9,486 nucleotides of DNA from Candidatus Peribacter sp. UBA6535 (lineage in GTDB: Bacteria > Patescibacteriota > Gracilibacteria > Peribacterales > Peribacteraceae). The stretch covers positions 1-9,486 of the forward strand of contig DJKT01000043.1 in the NCBI GenBank assembly GCA_002436205.1. The letters run 5' to 3'. The notes beneath the pieces are model-generated. The model was given only the letters and a program-made list of their open reading frames with translations, ran no database searches and had not been told where the DNA came from. The number at the start of each line of letters is the position of its first letter. Position 1 is the first letter of the stretch. A program made the position numbers and the translations under genes. Positions 1 to 4,825 of this stretch are shown here, piece by piece.

Positions 1-440
1 TCTGCAACTTTTTGGAATATTTTTTGTGCTTGGTCCCAACCCTCTGGTTCTTTCTTGAGCTTAACTTTCTTAAGCACCTTATCAACACCACCAGCGAAGT
101 TACCAATACCGGCCTGGACAGCATCCCAGAACCCCTCACGTAAAATCTCTGCTTCTTCGTCTGTCAGCTCGTAATATTCTTGGATCCCTCTTACAGTTCC
201 TTCAACAATCTTACTTTTTAGATCTAAACCACAAGAAACTAGAAGGCGACTTTCTGGAAGAATGAACTCATTTAACTGAATTAATTCTAGCTGCAGCGCT
301 AGCGCATCAAATTGGGGATTGCCGGAAACCTCAAATAATAGGCGTAAGCTCTTCTTCTCTTTTGCTAATTCGAACAGTATTGTTTCCCGCTCTTCCTGCA
401 AGCGTCTTGTAAGTGAAGCGCCATAAAATTGCGTTTTCAT
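1..440 (-). CDS. Unrecognised phage protein, C-terminus cut by window edge
   Basis: The reading frame starts at ATG (440-438) and stays open to the left edge, giving 146 codons without a stop. The start shares ATGA with the stop of the upstream tagged gene, which indicates translational coupling. The product starts MKTQFYGASLTRRLQEERE and is mostly helical and charged in its first 60 residues. A Gly-rich stretch follows near residues 115-125 (QAGIGNFAGGVDKVLKKVK), then a Lys-rich segment. Residues 10-16 (LTRRLQE) contain L-Q-E. This loosely resembles the I-[KR]-E end of the tags in the upstream genes, but the rest of the N-terminus does not match, so I do not count it as tagged. It is probably a virion or head-associated protein by position only. 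No family is recognised. Confidence 0.8.
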   Translation of the reverse strand, partial: MKTQFYGASLTRRLQEERETILFELAKEKKSLRLLFEVSGNPQFDALALQLELIQLNEFILPESRLLVSCGLDLKSKIVEGTVRGIQEYYELTDEEAEILREGFWDAVQAGIGNFAGGVDKVLKKVKLKKEPEGWDQAQKIFQKVA

Positions 441-958
441 TTTGATGTTTTCCTTAATCCCAGCACATCTAGTAGGGAGCGTGCTTCTGTGGTGGTGCCA
501 CCACCGGCGAACATTCCTGGCCCTGGTGGCATTGCCCATGGTTCCTTAGGACCACGCTTAGTGTATTCCCAGTCTATTGCATCCATTGGAAAGACCAAGT
601 CCTCGTGGTCTCCCATTCCGGGAGCAGTTTCGTATTCTCCAACAAATCCTGGACCGGTTGCTCCAGCAACCCAATCCCAATCGGAGGGTGGGTCTGTTTG
701 AGCAGGCACAGTTGTTCCATGGAGGTCTTCCACATTTCCAAGCTCTGTAACGGTTACAGGTGGCCAGTCATTCCCCCATCGATGGATGTCTGCATCCCCA
801 TACGCGTCAGGAGTAAGATATACAACGTCACCAACTTGTAGCCCAGTCATGCCAGTAGGAGGATGCTTTGAGATCTGCATCCCTTTCTCTCTCCCTGTCA
901 CAATTGAACCAAGCTCTTCCTTGATGATCTGCCTGAGGCGCTGTCGTGTAACCTTCAT
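437..958 (-). CDS. Tagged phage protein with a VGD-type segment and Gly/Pro-rich C-terminal half
   Basis: 173 residues from ATG. Residues 1-15 (MKVTRQRLRQIIKEE) form the basic amphipathic tag shared with four other genes in the window; it ends I12-K13-E14. Residues 38-50 (TGLQVGDVVYLTP) resemble the start motif of the MKVGD paralogues further upstream in the operon, so an SH3-like barrel may begin there. The second half is rich in Gly, Pro, Trp and acidic residues and looks poorly ordered. It closes with a predicted helix at about 156-168 (TTTEARSLLDVLGL). The start lies 5 bases after the preceding stop, with an AAGGG ribosome site. The stop overlaps the next start as ATGA. If the tag is a capsid-targeting peptide, this would be a packaged internal protein (inference). 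Confidence 0.85.
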   Translation of the reverse strand: MKVTRQRLRQIIKEELGSIVTGREKGMQISKHPPTGMTGLQVGDVVYLTPDAYGDADIHRWGNDWPPVTVTELGNVEDLHGTTVPAQTDPPSDWDWVAGATGPGFVGEYETAPGMGDHEDLVFPMDAIDWEYTKRGPKEPWAMPPGPGMFAGGGTTTEARSLLDVLGLRKTSK

Positions 959-963
959 TTGTA

Positions 964-1422
964 TTATAACCCTTGAGAGCCGGCTGTGTAACCTATAGCG
1001 AAGGCATCTTCACCAGGAAGCTCACCGACATCGCCTGTAAAGTCAAGTTCAACAGATTCTGCAACAAGACCAGCTTGTGCCTCCAGCATCTCCTGGAGGG
1101 CTTCGGCCTGTGCGACCATTGCTTCCATTATCTGAGCTTGAGCAGCTACTGGACCGGTACAATCCGGGCATAGATGAGCAGCATTCTGGACTGACTCAAC
1201 AACTTGTTCGAGGGCCCTACTTGCTAGTTCCATTTCAACAACTAGCTCACCGTCAGCAGAGGTTGTCTCTGCCATCAACCCAGAATCAGACTCAACGGGT
1301 TCTGGACTAATTTCAACGACGTCAGCGGAGTGACCCATGTCCATATCACCAGGACACTCATCCATCATTTTTCGTTTTTCTTCTCTAATAATTCTTTTGA
1401 GCTGTCTCTTTGTAATTTTCAT
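964..1422 (-). CDS. Tagged acidic, helical phage protein with CxxC
   Basis: 152 residues. The tag MKITKRQLKRIIREE is followed by a short basic stretch, then a strongly acidic and Ala-rich chain. Residues 55-125 (about LVVEMELASRALEQVV onwards) read as a long helix or coiled coil interrupted by a CPDC at 85-88, with a further Cys at 23. The C-terminus is Gly-rich and acidic (DVGELPGEDAFAIGYTAG). A GGAGAA ribosome site overlaps the end of the 16-codon ORF just upstream, one base before this ATG, and that junction is duplicated elsewhere in the window. Acidic internal proteins are common in T4-type heads, which is compatible with the tag hypothesis but does not prove it. No family is recognised. 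Confidence 0.85.
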   Translation of the reverse strand: MKITKRQLKRIIREEKRKMMDECPGDMDMGHSADVVEISPEPVESDSGLMAETTSADGELVVEMELASRALEQVVESVQNAAHLCPDCTGPVAAQAQIMEAMVAQAEALQEMLEAQAGLVAESVELDFTGDVGELPGEDAFAIGYTAGSQGL

Positions 1423-1474
1423 TTTATTCTCCAGATTTTTCTAGCCGAGCTTTAAGTGCACGCAACTTATTCAT
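1375..1474 (-). repeat. Duplicated junction block, copy A
   Basis: A 100-base block holding a 16-codon C-terminal segment, GGAG ribosome site, TAA, one spacer base, ATG and the 16-codon N-terminal tag. It aligns without gaps to copy B at 1780-1879. By hand, 44 of 52 bases match before the ATG and 37 of 48 within the tag. The unit of duplication therefore crosses a gene boundary. Confidence 0.8.
1424..1474 (-). CDS. 16-residue ORF duplicating the C-terminus of the membrane protein gene
   Basis: The frame reads MNKLRALKARLEKSGE followed by TAA. Its ATG overlaps the stop of the upstream tagged gene (ATGA), and its TAA ends one base before the ATG of the next tagged gene. The same peptide (MNRLRALKARLEKAGE) forms the last 16 residues of the membrane protein ending at 1829, also one base before a tagged gene. 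By hand count the two 52-base copies differ at 8 positions. Five of the seven changed codons are silent and the other two are conservative (K/R, S/A), so the peptide seems to have been kept under selection. It may be a coupling leader that carries the GGAG ribosome site, or a missing frameshift could once have joined it to the upstream gene. Confidence 0.45.
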   Translation of the reverse strand: MNKLRALKARLEKSGE

Positions 1475-1827
1475 CCTCTTTCCCTAAACAACAAAGTAGC
1501 GCTATCTAGCGCATCGAGAATCAGGTCCTCGTCTGAGTCCATCGATCCATCAAGTGGGAGCTTCTCCAAAGCTATGTCTAGCGAGTGCATATTTTGTCTA
1601 CGGACGGTGTCGATGAATTCTTCGCTATCAGGTCCACCACTCTTGAATGCGGCAACTACTGCGTCTACTTGGCTGGCAACAGCGTCGCCAAGTCCCATGT
1701 ACGCACGCGCGAATTCGATTAAAGGAACGCCGGTTTCGATCCGCTGTCCCAATCCGGGCTGCTCTAGAAGTATTTTCGTTTTCTCTTCTTTGATAATTCT
1801 TCTGAGTTGTCTTTTGGACACCTTCAT
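1471..1827 (-). CDS. Tagged phage protein, TGVP family member 1
   Basis: 118 residues. The tag MKVSKRQLRRIIKEE ends I-K-E at residues 12-14. It is followed by a helical domain starting with the signature R-I-E-T-G-V-P (29-35). The pattern A-x3-GLGDAVASQVDAVVAAF around residues 41-61 parallels the tagged protein at 2264-2608, so I infer that the two are diverged paralogues beyond the tag. The C-terminus is acidic (DSDEDLILDALDSATLLF). The ribosome site GGAG lies inside the last codons of the upstream membrane protein gene, one base before which the ATG begins, so the two are probably co-translated. The stop TGA overlaps the ATG of the 16-codon ORF. Function unknown; a packaged internal protein is possible. 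Confidence 0.85.
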   Translation of the reverse strand: MKVSKRQLRRIIKEEKTKILLEQPGLGQRIETGVPLIEFARAYMGLGDAVASQVDAVVAAFKSGGPDSEEFIDTVRRQNMHSLDIALEKLPLDGSMDSDEDLILDALDSATLLFRERG

Positions 1828-1879
1828 TTTATTCTCCAGCTTTTTCTAATCGTGCTTTGAGCGCACGCAATCTATTCAT
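1780..1879 (-). repeat. Duplicated junction block, copy B
   Basis: Partner of the block at 1375-1474. Here the 16-codon segment is in frame with, and forms the end of, the membrane protein gene, whereas in copy A it stands alone. The ribosome site, stop, spacer and tag are in the same arrangement. Confidence 0.8.
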
Positions 1880-2239
1880 TACCCATGAGCCAGTGCTGGA
1901 AATCTTACCCCAACACCAACCTACCGCTCCTCGAATGGAACCGTTAATGATATTCCAACCATCACTTGCTACTTCTACAACCTGATCCCAGGCGAGGTCT
2001 AAAACATCGAGCACCAATTTCAAAGGTGCACTTAAGACGCGGAGCAGCGGATGCCGATCTCTTCGTAGCAAGAGCCATGCCAATGCAACACCGACCACCA
2101 ATCCCTCAAGTCTCGGTGCGTCGGTGTGTAGATGTAATAGAACATCACCTGCCAAAACAGACACTGTAACTACTAATCCCCAAAGGGATACGACAAGTCC
2201 TGCTACTAAATTCCAGCATGCTTGTAATAGTTCTAACAT
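1829..2239 (-). CDS. Small integral membrane protein, two N-terminal helices
   Basis: 136 residues, ATG with an AGGAG ribosome site nine bases upstream. Residues 8-33 (around WNLVAGLVVSLWGLVV) and 44-58 (LEGLVVGVALAWLLL) are hydrophobic enough for two membrane spans, separated by a short loop with HLHTDAPR. An RRDRH cluster follows the second span. By the positive-inside rule this suggests that the long C-terminal part is cytoplasmic. That part is amphipathic and Trp-rich (LDLAWDQVVEVASDGW) and ends in the basic helix MNRLRALKARLEKAGE, which is duplicated downstream as a free-standing ORF. It carries no tag although it sits between tagged genes. Possible roles include a holin-like or membrane-modifying factor; nothing in the sequence decides this. 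Confidence 0.8.
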   Translation of the reverse strand: MLELLQACWNLVAGLVVSLWGLVVTVSVLAGDVLLHLHTDAPRLEGLVVGVALAWLLLRRDRHPLLRVLSAPLKLVLDVLDLAWDQVVEVASDGWNIINGSIRGAVGWCWGKISSTGSWVMNRLRALKARLEKAGE

Positions 2240-2263
2240 AACATTATTCTCCTAATAAAATCT

Positions 2264-2608
2264 TTAGCCTATATGCGGGCTGGTCCTGAAGTGGCGGGTG
2301 CCCCACTCAGCCCCAATCGCTGCAACATCATCTTCTGTTCTAGCGCCAACAAGAAGATCCTCTAGTTCTTTTTCAGCGCCCATGGGTGGATCATCGATCC
2401 ATAGCGCATCCATGATAGCATTGGCTGAAGTACGAAAATCTCCAGAAGCAATTCCATCCATGGCCGTTGTGAGAAATGGCACTCCGGTACGAACACTTTT
2501 TCCCTTTGTCAATGATGAAAGGACATAATCGGGTGTCATCGGCTTACGGGCTTCTCTGATTATAGCTTCTCTAATGACTTTTTTAAGGTGTCTCTTTGTA
2601 ATTTTCAT
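2264..2608 (-). CDS. Tagged phage protein, TGVP family member 2
   Basis: 114 residues. The tag MKITKRHLKKVIREA is followed by a second copy of its end (IIREAR), so two I-R-E sites occur at residues 12-14 and 17-19. The domain that follows carries S-V-R-T-G-V-P-F (38-45), then A-x4-SGD-x6-A-x-I-MDAL, matching the layout of the protein at 1471-1827, and an acidic helix (AEKELEDLLVGARTEDDV). The ATG has an AAGGA ribosome site eight bases upstream and overlaps the TGA of a 10-codon frame (2605-2637, MLKNLEGILE). A 121-base gap with a candidate promoter precedes it, so this gene may head the cluster of tagged genes. No named family. Confidence 0.85.
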   Translation of the reverse strand: MKITKRHLKKVIREAIIREARKPMTPDYVLSSLTKGKSVRTGVPFLTTAMDGIASGDFRTSANAIMDALWIDDPPMGAEKELEDLLVGARTEDDVAAIGAEWGTRHFRTSPHIG

Positions 2609-2665
2609 TCTAATATTCCTTCAAGGTTTTTTAGCATGTCGCTATTGCTACTGGGAGAAGTAGAT

Positions 2666-2717
2666 AATCCGGTTACTAAATATTATCTCTGCTTAGAACT
2701 ATCCTCAATTCCGGATT
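2666..2717 (-). promoter_or_regulatory. Candidate promoter enclosed by an inverted repeat
   Basis: In the gap upstream of the tagged gene at 2264-2608 the minus strand has TTGAGG (2708-2703) and, 15 bases on, GATAAT (2687-2682). The spacer is shorter than the usual 17, and ATAATA with 16 is an alternative. The 7-base arms AATCCGG (2717-2711) and CCGGATT (2672-2666) flank both hexamers. This could be a sigma-70-type promoter with an operator, or a chance arrangement. Confidence 0.3.
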
Positions 2718-2729
2718 TTGTGACGGTCA

Positions 2730-3104
2730 TCAGAAGCTTCCCGTCCATTCGCCGTTCTTATATTCAACAGACATCTCAACGTAGCCTTCTTGTTGCATCT
2801 GTCTTTCAAGCTCTGTAACAAGAACATTTGCTATCATATCTGGTACGTGGAAACCGCTAACATATTCTAGTTGGGATGGAACGTCTTGAGTGTAGGTCTC
2901 CATTCCATCTACCAAGACAGAATCTCCGTTCGGGCTCATTACGATCACGTCAGAAAAACTACCTTCGCCCTTTTCTGCATAGCTACCCCATGGTGCGCTT
3001 TCGTCCGGCTGGAGCTGGTTGCCATGGTCGTCGTACCAGACTCCGTCTGGTCCCTCGATCACTTCCTTGATGATTCTTCTAAGCTGTTTTTTCGTAACTC
3101 TCAA
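2730..3104 (-). CDS. Tagged phage protein with a TTG start
   Basis: 124 residues from TTG at 3104. I choose this start because it makes the protein begin MRVTKKQLRRIIKE, aligned residue for residue with the other tags, and an AAAGGAG ribosome site lies eight bases upstream. An in-frame GTG at 3158 would add 18 residues with no such support. After the tag (I12-K13-E14) come a region resembling a turn-rich beta domain (DGVWYDDHGNQLQPDESAPWG, SDVIVMSPNGDSVLVDGMETY) and an acidic helix (PDMIANVLVTELERQMQQEG). The stop leaves a 121-base gap before the next gene. Function unknown; grouped with the putative internal proteins by its tag. Confidence 0.8.
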   Translation of the reverse strand: MRVTKKQLRRIIKEVIEGPDGVWYDDHGNQLQPDESAPWGSYAEKGEGSFSDVIVMSPNGDSVLVDGMETYTQDVPSQLEYVSGFHVPDMIANVLVTELERQMQQEGYVEMSVEYKNGEWTGSF

Positions 3105-3171
3105 AATGCCGGCTCCTTTGTACGCTCTATCTTTGCAACTAAATAGTTGGCTCAGCACATTAATGTTACGT

Positions 3172-3666
3172 TTAGTCAGTCAATAACGAATCTAAATGGC
3201 GCCACATTTCTTTCAGCTCACCCTTGACACGGAGCGCTTTCAAAAATCCTGGATATTCCGTACGATAACACTTCAAGTAACGTTGCGCACTCTGCTTATG
3301 GGAGAAACGTGCGTTCGCAATACGATCAGCTACCTTCACTGTCGTCGCACCAGGAATGGTAGGAAGCATACGATACGGTTTCGCTTTCTTTTCCACCCTC
3401 GTTCTTCCTGGTCCATCGGTCAATGCATCGACCAGTACACCGACCCGGTCGCCAAATTCTGTCTTAACTTCCGTCACTGTAACTGAAGTGTCTTCGACTA
3501 CATCGTGGAGCCAGGCAGCTGCAAGAAGGTCGGCGTCCTTTATCCCAAATTCTTTCAAGACATTAACAACATCTCTCAGATGATGCCAAAAAGGTCTTGG
3601 ACCGTGGACTTGACCCTTGTGGTGTTCCAATGCAAATTGCTTAGCTCGTTCTACTATGTCACTCAA
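3172..3666 (-). CDS. Single-domain HD phosphohydrolase, RelA/SpoT-MESH1 type
   Basis: 164 residues from a TTG start with a GAGGGG ribosome site. The HD-domain metal ligands are visible: H28 in FWHHL (the position of the HPL His), H54-D55 with the adjacent E58-D59 in WLHDVVEDT, and D114 in VKVADRIAN, equivalent to KLADRLHN of (p)ppGpp hydrolases. The order, spacing and length match stand-alone MESH1-like small alarmone hydrolases, which release pyrophosphate from (p)ppGpp, or NADPH phosphate in metazoan MESH1. No synthetase or TGS/ACT domain is present. A phage copy could lower host ppGpp and relieve the stringent response during infection (inference); hydrolysis of another 3'-phosphorylated nucleotide is also possible. 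It is preceded by a candidate extended -10 promoter, and the downstream gap to the first tagged gene is 67 bases. Confidence 0.9.
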   Translation of the reverse strand: MSDIVERAKQFALEHHKGQVHGPRPFWHHLRDVVNVLKEFGIKDADLLAAAWLHDVVEDTSVTVTEVKTEFGDRVGVLVDALTDGPGRTRVEKKAKPYRMLPTIPGATTVKVADRIANARFSHKQSAQRYLKCYRTEYPGFLKALRVKGELKEMWRHLDSLLTD

Positions 3667-3686
3667 ACTAACCCCTCACTTAATAT

Positions 3687-3695
3687 ATTGTAACA
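3687..3695 (-). promoter_or_regulatory. Candidate extended -10 promoter for the HD hydrolase gene
   Basis: The minus strand reads TGTTACAAT, that is TG-N-TACAAT, in a 48-base intergenic gap, with transcription expected to begin just before the GAGGGG ribosome site. No convincing -35 element is visible. It is supported only by motif and position. Confidence 0.3.
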
Positions 3696-3714
3696 ATAAG
3701 CTATACTGTTTACA

Positions 3715-4011
3715 CTACAAACACTTCGTCTTGTAGGCTCTATCATATAGCTCTGTCACGTAAGAACGAAGATTATTTTCGCGACTTATCCACAACTCAA
3801 ATATCTCGTGATATTGTTCTTTTGTAAGCTCGTTTGCTTTGCGGTCGTGTATCGCTACCTCGATCTCTTGATTCAATTCTTCTCTTAAATCTTGAATGAT
3901 AAGAATTTCTTCGAGCAACGGGGTGCACCTCTCGATCTTCCGTTTGCTCGGCCCTGCGCGTGCGCATGCACACGCGGTTAATAAAAAAAGGAGCCCGCCA
4001 ACCTTATTCAT
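3715..4011 (-). CDS. Small lipoprotein with helical mature domain
   Basis: 98 residues. The N-terminus MNKVGGLLFLLTAC has one Lys, a hydrophobic core and a lipobox L11-T12-A13-C14, so signal peptidase II processing at Cys14 is expected, leaving about 85 residues. The mature part is charged and helical (LLEEILIIQDLREELNQEIEV; KEQYHEIFELWISRENN) and has further Cys at 16, 29 and 97. The codons for the lipobox region are GC-rich and form a 22-base alternating purine-pyrimidine run. It starts nine bases after the stop of the MKVGD paralogue upstream, with only a weak ribosome site. Phage lipoproteins often block superinfection or act in lysis; neither role can be assigned here. Confidence 0.8.
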   Translation of the reverse strand: MNKVGGLLFLLTACACARAGPSKRKIERCTPLLEEILIIQDLREELNQEIEVAIHDRKANELTKEQYHEIFELWISRENNLRSYVTELYDRAYKTKCL

Positions 4012-4020
4012 TCTAATGTA

Positions 4021-4212
4021 TTAAATATCATCCTCTATTTTTTTGTTGAGCTCTAAGATATCGTCCCAGATAACTTCCAGGATTTTTCCCTCAAGAAGAA
4101 CTGTAATAGTATATCCGATCCATGGCTTCTTTTCTGGCACTGACAGTAACATGGCAATTTTTGTTACGTTATCCAATGGATCCCTGACACTGACAAGATC
4201 ACCAACTTTCAT
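4021..4212 (-). CDS. MKVGD-family small protein (last copy)
   Basis: 63 residues, MKVGDLVSVRD at the start. The ATG at 4212 is chosen because it matches the family start and has AGGAAG five bases upstream; an in-frame start at 4236 would add eight residues. The sequence alternates hydrophobic and polar residues (TKIAMLLSVPE, YTITVLLEGKILEVIWDDILEL), as in a five-stranded SH3-like barrel. Its first 14 bases overlap the end of the preceding paralogue, whose TGA lies inside the GGTGAT for Gly-Asp. Because no paralogue follows, it has an ordinary C-terminus (KKIEDDI) instead of the family tail. Function unknown. Confidence 0.85.
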   Translation of the reverse strand: MKVGDLVSVRDPLDNVTKIAMLLSVPEKKPWIGYTITVLLEGKILEVIWDDILELNKKIEDDI

Positions 4213-4438
4213 CAGCTTCCTGCGCTGGTACATCAATCATTTTTAATTCTAAATCACGGAACCAACTAGACCAACCCTCGAAGATTACTTCAAACTCATA
4301 AAATCCATCAGCCATCTCTTGACAATCAATAATGAGTCCGACCCTCGCACCCTTTTGTGGGAAGACGGTTTTACTCAAAAATTTATGTACGTTAAGATCG
4401 ACATGATCTTTTACTTCAACAATATCTCCAACCTTCAT
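4199..4438 (-). CDS. MKVGD-family small protein
   Basis: 79 residues from the ATG at 4438 (MKVGDIVEVKDHVD). An upstream in-frame ATG at 4462 would add MAEGKNST; neither has an ideal ribosome site, although AGAAGGAAAG lies between them and favours 4438. After a longer insertion loop the chain shows the family strands VGLIIDCQE, YEFEVIFEG and WFRDLELKMI. It ends ADESW; the last 14 bases are also the first 14 of the next paralogue. It differs from the other copies in using GGA for Gly4, which would not allow an overlapping stop, and fittingly no paralogue overlaps its start. Confidence 0.85.
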   Translation of the reverse strand: MKVGDIVEVKDHVDLNVHKFLSKTVFPQKGARVGLIIDCQEMADGFYEFEVIFEGWSSWFRDLELKMIDVPAQEADESW

Positions 4439-4470
4439 TGTAGAATTCTTTCCTTCTGCCATCGGATGAG

Positions 4471-4716
4471 TTACCAGTCAATTGGATCGTTTGCGATTTC
4501 CGAAGTAGAATATCCGATCCCCTTAAAATTTCTGTTACCTCTTTGTAATTCTTCAAGTTCCGCGGTACAGGCCCTGTCGTAATCGGGATGCTCTTTTTCT
4601 GCCGCTAGACAATCCATACAAATAAGAGAAACGTCAAACATCGACATGATGTGTGAATCACTTTGTTTGTGACACCTCTGACAGTATCCTTTCCATTCTT
4701 TAACTTTTGGTTTCAA
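4471..4716 (-). CDS. Small CxxC/CxxC zinc-binding phage protein
   Basis: 81 residues if it starts at TTG 4716 (MKPKVKEWKGYCQRCHKQ), which has GGAA about ten bases upstream. An in-frame GTG at 4755 would add 13 residues but has no ribosome site and would overlap the upstream gene by 56 bases. Two pairs, C12-x2-C15 and C33-x2-C36, form a probable zinc site. The middle (HIMSMFDVSLIC) and the C-terminal EHPDYDRA and GNRNFKGIG match a small conserved phage protein type that I recognise by pattern only. It may bind nucleic acid or protein; no function is known to me. The start overlaps the preceding 41-residue gene by 17 bases. Confidence 0.75.
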   Translation of the reverse strand: MKPKVKEWKGYCQRCHKQSDSHIMSMFDVSLICMDCLAAEKEHPDYDRACTAELEELQRGNRNFKGIGYSTSEIANDPIDW

Positions 4717-4825
4717 GTTCAAGCCGTTCCAAATATTCTCTAATCCTATCAACACGTGTCTTGTCTAGCATTTCATCGTGAGAAATATATCCTCGTAACC
4801 AACAAATAAATTCACGCTCTGTCAT
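4700..4825 (-). CDS. 41-residue phage protein (MTEREF...WLRGY type)
   Basis: A short but well-supported frame: ATG at 4825 overlaps the lipoprotein stop as ATGA, and the protein runs 41 residues to TAA. The N-terminus MTEREFICWLRGYISH and the C-terminal helix DRIREYLERLELE resemble a widespread class of small phage proteins with an E-F-x-x-W-L-x-G-[FY] start followed by an I-x-x-x-L helix. I make that link from memory of the pattern. The fold is probably two helices. Function unknown. It is likely co-translated with the lipoprotein before it and the zinc protein after it. Confidence 0.7.
   Translation of the reverse strand: MTEREFICWLRGYISHDEMLDKTRVDRIREYLERLELETKS

Noticed and set aside
3136..3149. 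Palindrome CAACTAAATAGTTG in the gap after the HD gene
   Set aside because: A single AT-rich site without promoter context; it could be an operator, but nothing else supports it.
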